Shown one piece after another: positions 34,377-43,114 of a stretch of 64,000 nt of DNA. Under the pieces are notes generated by a model. The model was not told where the DNA came from. It worked only from the letters and a program-made list of their open reading frames with translations, and did no database searches. This DNA is from UBA1672 sp963977495. GTDB taxonomy: Bacteria; Pseudomonadota; Alphaproteobacteria; Micavibrionales; Micavibrionaceae. A program made the position numbers and the translations under genes. The stretch lies in the NCBI GenBank assembly GCA_963977495.1, contig CAXBOT010000004.1, positions 62,001 to 126,000 of the forward strand. The letters run 5' to 3'. How positions within the stretch are numbered: the stretch's first letter is position 1; each line of letters opens with the position of its first letter.

Positions 34377-35204
34377 TTAGGGACGTACATGCTCTTTGGT
34401 GATGTCATGCATGATAATGCGTGAACCAACCGGAAGATCGATCAGCTGCACATAGACTTCGGGCGCAAGGCCGTCCGTGGCAAACAGATCGGCAAACCCT
34501 GTGATGGCCTCGGCAAAACGGTTGGCCGCTTCTTTGGGTTCTGTCTCATATAAAGGACGTTGGAGCAAAAGCGCATATTCGAATGGCTCTGTTTGCGCGA
34601 TGATATCTGATTGACGGCGCAGGCGCACAAGGTATTTTGACAGCTTGGCGACGATATAATCTGCTGCGTAGGGGCCTTCGGCCTCATAAATTGCTTGGTA
34701 GTTTTTAATCCCGATAAAGACGATGAATGTACGCTCGCCGTAACGATCCGCACGGTCAATCGCCGATAGGAAAAGCTGGTTAAAGGCGGATTTGGCAATA
34801 ATACCGCCCGCACTGGGGAAATCTTCGCTGTCATCACCGATTCGTTTGATCAGAGAGATGAGATAGCGCGCATTATCAATGGTGACGTCCAAAGCTTCGG
34901 GGTCAATCGGCTTGCTGATGGCATCGTTTGCACCGCTTTGGATGGCTTCTAACTGTTGTACGGAAGGCCCCATTTGTACGATATACGGATATAGCCCCGT
35001 TGCGCGGCGTAAATTCAAAATGACGGGTTGCGCGCTGGTGAGTGGCGCGGGGTCGATGAAGATGACATCAAAGTCTTCTTTGGAAAGGCGCTCGACTGCG
35101 TTGTTTTTGACCGGCTCCTCGGTGATTTTGTGACCGAGTGTTTCCAGACGGTTACTCATAAGCTGTGCGGTAATGTCTTCTCTGTCAACTACGAGGATTT
35201 TCAT
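34377..35204 (-). CDS. Response regulator receiver with degenerate GGDEF domain
   Basis: The 275-residue protein has an N-terminal receiver domain (residues 1-115: VVDRED acidic pair, FIDPAPL with the probable phospho-Asp near residue 51, and SKPID with the conserved Lys). The C-terminal region follows the fold of a GGDEF domain (RYGERTFIVFIGIKNYQAI, RQSDIIAQTEPFEYALLL), but the signature GGDEF is replaced by TEPFE, so diguanylate cyclase activity is not expected. It lies upstream of the Wza/Wzc cluster on the same strand, 156 bases away, which suggests a role in controlling exopolysaccharide. No histidine kinase is adjacent. Confidence 0.75.
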   Translation of the reverse strand: MKILVVDREDITAQLMSNRLETLGHKITEEPVKNNAVERLSKEDFDVIFIDPAPLTSAQPVILNLRRATGLYPYIVQMGPSVQQLEAIQSGANDAISKPIDPEALDVTIDNARYLISLIKRIGDDSEDFPSAGGIIAKSAFNQLFLSAIDRADRYGERTFIVFIGIKNYQAIYEAEGPYAADYIVAKLSKYLVRLRRQSDIIAQTEPFEYALLLQRPLYETEPKEAANRFAEAITGFADLFATDGLAPEVYVQLIDLPVGSRIIMHDITKEHVRP

Positions 35205-35433
35205 TGTGTGTGCCTTTTGCTTGTCTGTGCTGTGTGTAGAAAATTATGTGTCATTCAAATGCGATTTTGTAAAAACATTGCGATGCTTGCACATTGCACA
35301 TTGATAATGGCAAAAAAACCTTTAAAAAAATACTAATAAATATAAGTCAAAAATCCTATGTTTATTTACGTGCTTATTTCCTTTAGGATACGAAGCTCTA
35401 AAAGTGAATGTTTGTGCTGTCTGAAGGATGATT

Positions 35434-36042
35434 ATGAGTATTACCTTATATAAGAATGATTTACCTGACGGTCTTGATTTAGGCAAGGTCGTCGCAATTG
35501 ATACTGAAACGATGGGATTAAACCCGAACAGGGACCGCTTGTGCCTTGTGCAATTATCCAGCGGGGACGGCACGGCGCATCTTGTACAAATGACAGATCC
35601 GTCGTTTGATGCGCCGAATTTGAAGAAGCTTGTTGCTGATCCTGCTGTTATGAAATTATTTCACTTCGCGCGCTTTGATGTTGCGATTTTGAAATATGCG
35701 CTGGGTGTGGATTGTCCGAATATCTATTGTACCAAGATCGCATCGAAATTGGTGCGTACATATACGGACAGGCATGGCTTGCGTCACCTCTGCCGTGAAT
35801 TGATCGGCGTTGATCTGAATAAATACCACCAATCTTCGGATTGGGGCGCGGCAGAGCTGAGCACAGAGCAGCTTAATTATGCCGCCAGTGATGTTTATTA
35901 TCTGCACCAGCTTAAAAAGCATCTGGATACAATGTTGGCGCGTGAAAATCGCACCCACATCGCGCAAAGCTGTTTTGATTTCATCGGCACACGCGCAGAG
36001 CTGGATTTAAGCGGTTGGTTCTACGATATTTTCGAACATTAA
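35434..36042 (+). CDS. nrnC: NanoRNase C (NrnC), DEDDy 3'-5' exoribonuclease
   Basis: NrnC degrades very short RNAs and takes the place of oligoribonuclease in many Alphaproteobacteria. The 202-residue protein consists of the DEDDy nuclease domain only: AIDTETMGLNPNRDRLCLVQ (first D and E), FHFARFDVAIL (D), and YAASDVYYL (Y and last D). It lacks the HRDC domains of full-length RNase D. The blocks TKIASKLVRTYTDRHGL and QQSSDW-like HQSSDWGAAEL match NrnC. An ATG at 35428 abuts the ribosome site; the one at 35434 has AAGG at proper spacing and gives the normal start. Confidence 0.88.
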   Translation: MSITLYKNDLPDGLDLGKVVAIDTETMGLNPNRDRLCLVQLSSGDGTAHLVQMTDPSFDAPNLKKLVADPAVMKLFHFARFDVAILKYALGVDCPNIYCTKIASKLVRTYTDRHGLRHLCRELIGVDLNKYHQSSDWGAAELSTEQLNYAASDVYYLHQLKKHLDTMLARENRTHIAQSCFDFIGTRAELDLSGWFYDIFEH

Positions 36043-36064
36043 ATAAAGAAGGGTATGTATTGTC

Positions 36065-37084
36065 GTGACGCGTAAAACACAAGAGCAATCACAAGGCGGC
36101 GATGCACTTCAAAAAGATGTGGCTTGCGCCGTTCATGTCCTGAGAGAAGAAGCCGAAGCTTTGCGCGCCTTAGCAGATATCGTGGATGATTCTTTTCATC
36201 ATGCTGTCGAAGCCATTGACGGTATGAAAAACACCGCGCAATTTTCCGGTCGTCTTATTATTGCGGGCATCGGCAAAAGCGGCCACGTCGCGCGCAAGAT
36301 TGCCGCAACGATGGCATCGACAGGAACACCGTCTTATTTTGTGCATCCGGGCGAGGCCAGCCATGGCGACATGGGTATGATTACCGAGCGTGATGTTGTT
36401 CTGATGTTGTCGAATTCAGGCGAGAATTCCGAGCTTTCTGATTTAATTCATTATACGCGCCGATATGATATCACTCTGATTGCGATGACCAGTAAGCCGG
36501 AATCGAGCCTTGCGCGTCACGCCGATGTGACGTTGCTTCTCCCGCAAGTGGGCGAAGTATGCCCGAATGGTCTTGCACCCACCACCTCAACGACGATGAT
36601 GATTGCCTATGGCGATGCGCTGGCGATTGCTTTGTTGGAACGAATGGGGCTAACGCCGGAACAATATAAAGTGTTCCATCCGGGCGGAAAATTAGGGCAA
36701 AAATTATTGAGCGTTTCCGAATTGATGGTGTCAGGCGATGATTTGCCGATTGTTTCCGCAAGCGCCCTGATGGGTGAGGCTTTGATTGCTTTAACGGAAA
36801 AGAATTTAGGGTCTGTTCTGGTGTTTGATGGTGAGGAGCTTAAAGGGATCGTGACCGATGGGGATTTAAAACGCCACATGGCGCCCGATTTGCTGCAAAA
36901 ATCTGTCACCGATATTATGAGCACTACTCCAAAGACCATCGACAAGAATGCCCTTGCGGTTGAAGCACTTGATATCATGACCAAAATCCAAGGCCAATAT
37001 ATCACCAGTTTAATCGTCACGGATCAGGGCAAAACATGCGGTATGATTCGCCTTCAAGATTGTTTGCAGGCGGGCGTTGCCTAA
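36065..37084 (+). CDS. kdsD: Arabinose-5-phosphate isomerase KdsD
   Basis: KdsD interconverts D-ribulose 5-phosphate and D-arabinose 5-phosphate, the first committed step to Kdo for LPS. The 339-residue protein has a SIS domain (about residues 40-190: GIGKSGHVARKIAATMASTG, HPGEASHGDMGM, LSNSGEN) and two C-terminal CBS domains (about 225-335). The start is GTG with AAGAAGGG about 11 bases upstream. It begins the run kdsD-lptC-lptA-lysE-lptB-rpoN, which ties Kdo supply to LPS export. Confidence 0.93.
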   Translation: MTRKTQEQSQGGDALQKDVACAVHVLREEAEALRALADIVDDSFHHAVEAIDGMKNTAQFSGRLIIAGIGKSGHVARKIAATMASTGTPSYFVHPGEASHGDMGMITERDVVLMLSNSGENSELSDLIHYTRRYDITLIAMTSKPESSLARHADVTLLLPQVGEVCPNGLAPTTSTTMMIAYGDALAIALLERMGLTPEQYKVFHPGGKLGQKLLSVSELMVSGDDLPIVSASALMGEALIALTEKNLGSVLVFDGEELKGIVTDGDLKRHMAPDLLQKSVTDIMSTTPKTIDKNALAVEALDIMTKIQGQYITSLIVTDQGKTCGMIRLQDCLQAGVA

Positions 37085-37175
37085 CGCTTTTGCCGCTATT
37101 TTAAGCCTTTTACTTTGATTTGTGTTGGTGCTAATCTCTAAAGCCCAATTTCCTTATACTATATGGAATATATCA

Positions 37176-37868
37176 ATGGATTTAAATCAAGATCACCTAA
37201 GCGAAGAAGAGCAAAACGCCCGCATGGAACGTTTGAGCCGCCGTGATCGTCAGGCGCATGTGTCGGCGCGCTATTCCAATTTTGTGCGCTTGATGCGCCT
37301 TGCTTTGCCGTTATGTGCGGTCATTATTGTTGCCTTTTTATTCATCAGGCCAGGCGTTGAAGATCAGGTGATTGTGCCGATAGAAGAAGTGACAAAAGCG
37401 CCTGATTTACAAAATCAGAAAATCGCCAAAAATGAATTACTCAACCCGAAATTTGAAAGTATGGATAATAAAAGCCAGCCTTATCAAATTGTTGCGCAGC
37501 GCGCGGTGCAAGGCGAAACCAATAAGGATCTGATCATGCTGGAGCAGCCTGTTGGCGTGCTCACCATGAAAGACGGCGTTGAGGTCACGGTGACGTCAAA
37601 AACCGGCGCATATCGGCAGGATACGGAACGGTTCTTTTTAGAAGGGGAGGTATCGCTTCAACATGGGGGCGGCTATATCCTGAAAAGTGAAGAGGCGCAT
37701 ATTGATCTGCAAAAGAATTTAGCGTGGTCGGAAAAGGATGTTAGTGGCTCCGGCCCTGATATGACGATTGCGGCGCGCGGCGTACAAGCCAACGGCGAAA
37801 CGGGGGAGATCGTATTCTCCGGTCCGGCAAAGCTGACGCTGGCTAAAGGGTTTGGAGGCGTGGAATGA
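37176..37868 (+). CDS. lptC: LPS export protein LptC
   Basis: LptC is the single-pass inner-membrane protein that passes LPS from LptB2FG to LptA. The 230-residue product has a charged N-terminus, one membrane helix (about residues 44-62, ALPLCAVIIVAFLF) and a periplasmic beta-jellyroll with DGVEVTVTSKTGAYRQ and GGYILKSEEAHIDL. The frame opens at 37122 with GTG, but the ATG at 37176 is in better agreement with family length. Its end overlaps lptA by four bases (ATGA). Confidence 0.82.
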   Translation: MDLNQDHLSEEEQNARMERLSRRDRQAHVSARYSNFVRLMRLALPLCAVIIVAFLFIRPGVEDQVIVPIEEVTKAPDLQNQKIAKNELLNPKFESMDNKSQPYQIVAQRAVQGETNKDLIMLEQPVGVLTMKDGVEVTVTSKTGAYRQDTERFFLEGEVSLQHGGGYILKSEEAHIDLQKNLAWSEKDVSGSGPDMTIAARGVQANGETGEIVFSGPAKLTLAKGFGGVE

Positions 37869-38674
37869 TTATGCGGCGGCTTACCCTTTTTATTGCGGTG
37901 TGCGGCGCTGCACTCACGACGGCGGCTTATGCGCAAAATGCGGTGAATCCTGATCGTGACAAGCCGTTGGAAATCACGGCTGATGAAAGTCTGGAATGGC
38001 ACAGGAATGAATTATTCTTTCAGGCGAAAAAGAACGTGCGCGCGGTGCAGGGGGCGACGACTTTATTGTCTGATGTTCTGGTTGCGAAATATCGCGAGAG
38101 CAAAAAAAGCAACATGGAAATTTACAATATTCAAGCCACAGGCAGCGTGCAGATTATCTCCGCGAAAAGCAAAGCCTATGGCGATAAGGCTGTTTATAAT
38201 GTTGATAAAGGTTTCGCCGTCATGACAGGGCGGAATTTACGCCTTGTATCAGAAGATCAAACGGTAACCGCGCGTGATAAGTTGCAATATTGGGTCAATC
38301 AGGGGCGTTTAGAGGCCATCGGGCGCGCCGTTGCGGTGCGTGAAGGTGATCGGGTTGAGGCGGATAAGCTGATTGCGGTGTTCCTTGAGGGCGCAGACGG
38401 AAAACGCGTTTTAAAAACCCTCGAAGCGATCGGCAGCGTGGTGATTACAACGCCAACCGAAGTGCTGACGGGGGATCGCGCGCGATATGAAGCCCAAACA
38501 AATATCGCCGAATTACAAGATAATGTCAGAATTACCAAAGGGCCGAATGTTCTGGAAGGCGCGCGCGCGCAAGTGAATCTTGAAACCAATATCAGCAAGA
38601 TTTTCGGCTCTAAGGATAAGGATGGGGGGCGCGTAAAGGGCGTATTCTATCCGCGTTCGGAAGATAAGCCGTAA
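37865..38674 (+). CDS. lptA: LPS periplasmic bridge protein LptA (OstA-like)
   Basis: LptA polymerises into the periplasmic bridge along which LPS moves to LptD. The 269-residue protein has a signal peptide (about residues 1-23, ending AYAQ) and an OstA-like beta-jellyroll with PLEITADESLEWHRNE, YNIQATGSVQIISAKSKAYG and a later repeat GDRARYEAQTNIAELQDNV. It is longer than E. coli LptA (about 185 residues) by a further OstA-like stretch, as seen in other Alphaproteobacteria. It is coupled to lptC. Confidence 0.85.
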   Translation: MIMRRLTLFIAVCGAALTTAAYAQNAVNPDRDKPLEITADESLEWHRNELFFQAKKNVRAVQGATTLLSDVLVAKYRESKKSNMEIYNIQATGSVQIISAKSKAYGDKAVYNVDKGFAVMTGRNLRLVSEDQTVTARDKLQYWVNQGRLEAIGRAVAVREGDRVEADKLIAVFLEGADGKRVLKTLEAIGSVVITTPTEVLTGDRARYEAQTNIAELQDNVRITKGPNVLEGARAQVNLETNISKIFGSKDKDGGRVKGVFYPRSEDKP

Positions 38675-38682
38675 GAGATTAG

Positions 38683-38712
38683 TTTACATAGACGCATAAA
38701 ACGGTTTATAGA
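38683..38712 (+). promoter_or_regulatory. Possible internal promoter before the LysE-family gene
   Basis: TTTACA (38683-38688) and TATAGA (38707-38712) are 18 bases apart in the 81-base gap after lptA. An imperfect AT-rich dyad (38711-38735, AATATTAGA against TCTAAATATT) follows. It could drive the LysE-family gene, lptB and rpoN separately from kdsD-lptC-lptA. Confidence 0.3.
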
Positions 38713-38755
38713 ATATTAGATATTTCTAAATATTTGGATTTGGGAGGAAGACATT

Positions 38756-39394
38756 GTGACGTTCTTTTTGCAATGGATTTTGATGGCAGCCGTACAATTG
38801 GCTGCAACGATGTCACCGGGGCCGGCCTTTGTCGTGGCGGTGCGTAATGCGATGGCCTATAACCGACCAATCGGTATTTTAACCGCGCTGGGTTTGGCAT
38901 GCGGTGTTGCGGCGCACGTCATTTTCGTGCTGGCGGGAATCTCATTTCTAATCGCAAAATCCGTGTTTTTGTTTAATTTCATTAAATATGCGGGCGCGGC
39001 CTATCTGTTTTACATTGGTGTTAAGGCGCTGATCTTCTCAAAAAAGAAAGAAGATACACAAAACGCTGTACAGAACTCGGTACCTGATAAACCGTTAATT
39101 TCGGGGTATAAGGCTGTGTTGAACGGATTTTTGACCAATCTCCTAAATCCCAAGGCGGTTGTGTTTTTCACGGCGGTTTATACGCAATTTATTGACCTGT
39201 CCACCCCTGTATTTATGCATTTGGCCTATGGCGTGACTTCCGTCGCGATTGAGTTTTTATGGTTTGCGGGTGTGGCAATTGTATTGACCAATCCTGCGGT
39301 AAAATCAAAATTTATGAAGATTATGCACTGGATAGAGCGTGGTTGTGGTGGACTGATGATCGGTCTTGGCGTAAAATTGGCTTTAACAAAGTAA
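38756..39394 (+). CDS. LysE/RhtB-family amino-acid exporter
   Basis: LysE-family proteins export amino acids such as lysine, homoserine or threonine by proton antiport. The 212-residue product has about six membrane helices and the N-terminal family signature SPGPAFVVAVRNAM followed by GILTALGLACGVAAH. The later NGFLTNLLNPKAVVFFTAV segment is also typical. The start is GTG with GGGAGGAAG upstream. The substrate cannot be told from sequence. Its position between lptA and lptB, which are usually adjacent, is unusual. Confidence 0.88.
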   Translation: MTFFLQWILMAAVQLAATMSPGPAFVVAVRNAMAYNRPIGILTALGLACGVAAHVIFVLAGISFLIAKSVFLFNFIKYAGAAYLFYIGVKALIFSKKKEDTQNAVQNSVPDKPLISGYKAVLNGFLTNLLNPKAVVFFTAVYTQFIDLSTPVFMHLAYGVTSVAIEFLWFAGVAIVLTNPAVKSKFMKIMHWIERGCGGLMIGLGVKLALTK

Positions 39395-39407
39395 CTTAAG
39401 AGTATCG

Positions 39408-40178
39408 ATGAACGGAAAATCCAAGATATCAAGAAAACCGAGATTGCAGACTGTGCCAAAGGGACTGTCCGTACTTCACCTTTCGAAATCCTATAAAAAA
39501 CGCCCCGTTCTGCGGGATGTGAGTCTGAATGTTGAGCGCGGCGAAGCGGTTGCATTGTTGGGGCCGAATGGTGCGGGTAAGACAACGTGTTTTCATATTA
39601 TTACAGGACTGATCGGCGCAGATGGCGGCGCGATTATGCTTGATGGTCAGGATATTGCGGGTCTGCCGATGTATCGCCGTTCGCGTATGGGCGTTGGCTA
39701 TTTGCCGCAGGAGGCTTCAATTTTTCGCGGCTTATCTGTTGAGGATAATTTGCGCGCCGTGATTGAATTGCAGGATTTAAGCAAGGAAGATCAAGACCTT
39801 ATGCTGGAAGACCTTCTCGCTGAATTCAGCGTGGAGCATCTACGGCGCACGCCTTCACTTGCCCTGTCAGGCGGAGAGCGCAGACGTGTTGAGATTGCGC
39901 GTGCCTTGGCGGCGCGGCCTGATTTTATGCTGCTGGATGAACCGCTCGCCGGTGTTGACCCGATTGCGGTGAATGATATTCGTAACCTGATTTCCCAATT
40001 GAAAAACCGCGGAATCGGCGTTTTGATTACTGATCATAACGTGCGCGATTGTCTGGGGATCGTTGATCGTGCCTATATTCTTCATGATGGTAAGGTTTTG
40101 ATGGAAGGCAGCCCCGATGACATTGTTGATAATGATGATGTCCGCCGCGTCTATCTGGGCGAAGGATTTTCCCTGTAA
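39408..40178 (+). CDS. lptB: LPS export ABC transporter ATPase LptB
   Basis: LptB is the cytoplasmic ATPase that powers LPS extraction by LptFG. The 256-residue protein has an N-terminal extension of about 25 basic residues, then the ABC core: Walker A GPNGAGKTT, Q-loop PQEASIFRGLSVEDN, signature LSGGERRRVEIARALA and Walker B FMLLDEPLAGVDP. The GERRR and DPIAV forms are typical of LptB. Its partners LptF and LptG are encoded at 14.2-16.4 kb, and LptC and LptA just upstream. Confidence 0.93.
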   Translation: MNGKSKISRKPRLQTVPKGLSVLHLSKSYKKRPVLRDVSLNVERGEAVALLGPNGAGKTTCFHIITGLIGADGGAIMLDGQDIAGLPMYRRSRMGVGYLPQEASIFRGLSVEDNLRAVIELQDLSKEDQDLMLEDLLAEFSVEHLRRTPSLALSGGERRRVEIARALAARPDFMLLDEPLAGVDPIAVNDIRNLISQLKNRGIGVLITDHNVRDCLGIVDRAYILHDGKVLMEGSPDDIVDNDDVRRVYLGEGFSL

Positions 40179-40239
40179 TTTCGCACTATGCGTTCGTATT
40201 TGTGATGCTATTTTTTGTGGCACATGATAAAATGTGAAC

Positions 40240-41679
40240 ATGAATACATTTTCCCAAAAACTTGATTTACGGCAGTCGCAGCAGCTTGTCATGACGCCGC
40301 AACTACAGCAGGCGATTAAGTTGCTACAGCTTAATAACGTCGAGTTGGGCGAGTATATTGAGGAAGAATTGGAAAAGAATCCGCTGCTTGAAAAGGTGGA
40401 TGCTGACGCCGATCAGGAGCAACAGGACGCGCCCCCCGAAAAAGAAGAAAAAGATAATATGGACACCGCGTTCGAGGCTTCGGAAACGTCGGATTTTGAC
40501 GCCGGATCATCTATGGCCGATATGGGGATGGGCGGCAATTCGAAATTCGATACAATGGATGATTCCTTTGAAAATCGGATGAGCGCGGAAAAAACCCTGC
40601 GCGAACATTTAACCGAACAACTGAACGTGGCCTGCGCCGATGAACGCGATCGTATGATTGGCGCATTTCTAATCGACAGGCTGGATGAAAGCGGTTATTT
40701 GCGCGATGAGCTTGATATGTTGGCGGAGCGTTTTGGTTGCTCCGAAGGACGTTTAGAGGCACTGGTTACACGTATGAAGCAATTTGATCCTGCCGGGGTA
40801 TTTGCACGCGATTTATCAGATTGCTTGATGTTACAGCTTGAGGAGCGCGGGCAGCTTGATGCGCCGATGCGTAAGTTGCTGGATCATCTGCAAATGCTGG
40901 CGGATCATGACTTTAAGAAACTCGCGGATGTTTGTGAGGTCAATGAAACCTATTTGATGGATATGGTTGAGGAAATAAAAAGCCTGAACCCCAAACCGGC
41001 AGGGACGTTTGACCATTTTGTCGTGCAAACGGCTGTGCCTGATGTGTTGATGAAAAAGATGCCTAAAAATTTGGGCGGGGGTTGGCGCGTTGAATTGAAT
41101 AACGAAACGCTGCCGCGCGTTCTGGTTAATCAGGAATATTATACGCAAGTTTCTGAAAGCGCATCACAAAAGGCCGACCGCGAATATGTGAGCACGCAAC
41201 TGGCTTCGGCAAATTGGCTCGTGCGTGCGCTAGACCAACGCGCGCAAACCATTCTAAAGGTCGGCAGTGAAATCGTCGAGCAGCAAGATGCGTTCTTTAA
41301 TTACGGGATCGAATATTTAAAGCCGCTGACTTTGAAGGACATTGCCGAAGAAATCGAAATGCATGAAAGCACCGTGAGCCGCGTCACCACGAATAAGTTT
41401 ATAGGAACGCCGCGCGGTATATTCGAGCTTAAGTTCTTCTTCTCTACCGGATTGGTGTCAGACAGTGGTATGGTGTATTCCTCAGAGGCGATAAAGGCAC
41501 GCATAAAAACGATGATCGACGCGGAGGAGCCGACCAAGATTTTATCCGATGATAAATTGGTCGATATTTTGAAAGCAGACGGGATCGATATTGCGAGAAG
41601 AACCGTTGCTAAATACCGCGAGGGAATGCATATTGGCTCCTCAGTGCAAAGAAGGAAGCAAAAAAAGAATTTGGCATAG
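40240..41679 (+). CDS. rpoN: RNA polymerase sigma-54 factor RpoN
   Basis: RpoN directs transcription from -24/-12 promoters with AAA+ activators. The 479-residue protein has the Gln-rich activator-binding region (LRQSQQLVMTPQLQQAIKLL, residues about 8-27), an acidic linker (about 45-110), the core-binding domain and the C-terminal DNA-binding part with the RpoN box ARRTVAKYRE. A GTG two codons upstream (40234) is also possible. It follows lptB by 61 bases, the common proteobacterial lptB-rpoN order. Confidence 0.95.
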   Translation: MNTFSQKLDLRQSQQLVMTPQLQQAIKLLQLNNVELGEYIEEELEKNPLLEKVDADADQEQQDAPPEKEEKDNMDTAFEASETSDFDAGSSMADMGMGGNSKFDTMDDSFENRMSAEKTLREHLTEQLNVACADERDRMIGAFLIDRLDESGYLRDELDMLAERFGCSEGRLEALVTRMKQFDPAGVFARDLSDCLMLQLEERGQLDAPMRKLLDHLQMLADHDFKKLADVCEVNETYLMDMVEEIKSLNPKPAGTFDHFVVQTAVPDVLMKKMPKNLGGGWRVELNNETLPRVLVNQEYYTQVSESASQKADREYVSTQLASANWLVRALDQRAQTILKVGSEIVEQQDAFFNYGIEYLKPLTLKDIAEEIEMHESTVSRVTTNKFIGTPRGIFELKFFFSTGLVSDSGMVYSSEAIKARIKTMIDAEEPTKILSDDKLVDILKADGIDIARRTVAKYREGMHIGSSVQRRKQKKNLA

Positions 41680-41752
41680 ATGTGATAACGGTTTAAGACA
41701 CATAAACATGCAGGAAATAAAGTTTTTTTGACGTAAAAGAAGGAAGAAAACC

Positions 41753-42364
41753 ATGGAAATGACTGTTCAAGGCAAACAAATGGATGTTGGCGATGCGTTA
41801 CGTGATCACGTAACCGATAAGCTGTCTGATATTGATCAGAAATATTTCAATAACGCAACGGATGCGACTGTGACTTTCGCAAAAGAAGGACATGGCAACC
41901 CGATGTTTAAGGTGCATATTTCCTTTAACGTCGGAAAAAACATTCAGGTTGTAACAGAATCAATTGAACATGACCCGTATGCGGCGTTCGATTCAGCGTC
42001 TGAAAAGGCGGCTAAGCGTTTAAGACGTTATAAAAGACGTTTGCGCGATCATCATAACAGAACGGAGAAATCTCCCGAGATTGAAATGATGAAAGCCAAG
42101 GCCTATACGCTGGCACAAGAAGCCTATGAAACGCCTGAGCAGGATAATGACCATGACGAAGCGGTTTCTGTTGAAAAAGATCCGGCGATCATTGCAGAAA
42201 TTCAAACGCATATTGAAAAAATGAGCGTATCCGAAGCGGTTATGCGTATGGAGCTTGCCGATCAAACCGCATTGATGTTCAGAAATGCGAGTAATGAGAA
42301 GCTGAATATGGTGTATATGCGCAAAGACGGTAATATTGGCTGGATCGAGCCGGACGACCAATAA
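41753..42364 (+). CDS. hpf: Ribosome hibernation promoting factor HPF (long form)
   Basis: Long HPF dimerises 70S ribosomes into inactive 100S particles in starvation. The 203-residue protein has the N-terminal S30AE domain (MTVQGKQMDVGDALRDHVTDKL, read in parts, to KRLRRYKRRLRDHH) and a C-terminal dimerisation domain (SVSEAVMRMELADQTALMFRNA to KDGNIGWIEP), joined by a polar linker. GAAGGAAG precedes the ATG. It sits between rpoN and the ptsN-like gene, as in many Proteobacteria, but a terminator after it separates it from the latter. Confidence 0.93.
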   Translation: MEMTVQGKQMDVGDALRDHVTDKLSDIDQKYFNNATDATVTFAKEGHGNPMFKVHISFNVGKNIQVVTESIEHDPYAAFDSASEKAAKRLRRYKRRLRDHHNRTEKSPEIEMMKAKAYTLAQEAYETPEQDNDHDEAVSVEKDPAIIAEIQTHIEKMSVSEAVMRMELADQTALMFRNASNEKLNMVYMRKDGNIGWIEPDDQ

Positions 42365-42395
42365 AACCATTCTATGGTATATCCGTAAGTTTTCT

Positions 42396-42428
42396 AAAGA
42401 CCCTGTGAGTAAATCCGCAGGGTCTTTT
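42396..42428 (+). terminator. Rho-independent terminator after hpf
   Basis: A perfect 10-bp stem AAAGACCCTG (42396-42405) / CAGGGTCTTT (42418-42427), ending in TTTT, closes the lptB-rpoN-hpf transcript 32 bases after the hpf stop. Confidence 0.85.
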
Positions 42429-42627
42429 GCATTAAAGATACCTATTTCCTGCCTAATAGTAATAAATTTTAATACTCAAAATCGCGGCACATGAGGTGTC
42501 TGTTATTAAGTTATTGATATCGTTTTAATTTTAGTGTTTTGCGGTGCAAGAAAAGTTTTACTAGCAATTTTCGCGCAAACCATGTTAAACCCGCCCCGAC
42601 GTTTTGTATGAACAAAAGGACAGGGTG

Positions 42628-43095
42628 ATGAGCATCTCAAAATATGTGGATTTTGATTTATTCTTAAACCGAATAAAAGCGCATAGCGCAAAACAAGCTT
42701 TTCAGCAGATTGCACAAGAGAGCGCGGCTTTGTGCGGTGCGTCTGCTCCTGATCTGTTTGATCTGATCCAAAGCCGTTTTGACGAAGGCGGCGCGCATGG
42801 TGAAAAGGGCGTTTCTGTTTTCGATCTGAAATCTGTAAAAATCAAATCATCCCTTATGTTCGTGGCAACATTTGATCAGGGACTTGATCTGAATGCACAT
42901 GATGCACAGTCCGTACATGCCTTTGTAGGGGTGCTTTCGCCATTCTCAAGCGGTGCAGCGCATTTACAGCGTCTTGCTTGTGTATCACGCCTGTTCCGCT
43001 CAAACGATCTGTGCGCGACCCTACGCGAAACAAGAAATGAAGATGAGATGCGGGTTTTATTTATGCCCGATCAAGATTGGATGATTGCAGCCTAG
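42628..43095 (+). CDS. ptsN: PtsN-like EIIA protein lacking the phosphorylated His
   Basis: The 155-residue protein has the fold pattern of EIIA-Ntr (PtsN), the final phospho-acceptor of the nitrogen PTS. The region RFDEGGAHGEKGVSVFDLK aligns with the REKMGSTGIGNGIAIPHGK block of E. coli PtsN, and Asp66 (42823-42825) falls where the phosphorylated His should be. The later HLQRLACVSRLF agrees with HLHTLSLVAKRL. Without the His it cannot take part in normal phosphotransfer; it may act as a fixed regulatory form. The ATG at 42628 has AAGGA 7 bases upstream; a TTG at 42604 in frame is less likely. It is cut off from hpf by a terminator and 200 bases. Confidence 0.75.
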   Translation: MSISKYVDFDLFLNRIKAHSAKQAFQQIAQESAALCGASAPDLFDLIQSRFDEGGAHGEKGVSVFDLKSVKIKSSLMFVATFDQGLDLNAHDAQSVHAFVGVLSPFSSGAAHLQRLACVSRLFRSNDLCATLRETRNEDEMRVLFMPDQDWMIAA

Positions 43096-43114
43096 AATGG
43101 GGTCCGTATCGTTC

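Noticed and set aside
40218..40232. Possible sigma-54 promoter (TGGCAC) before rpoN
   Set aside because: The GG at 40219-40220 is not followed by GC at the required spacing; the -12 position reads AA.
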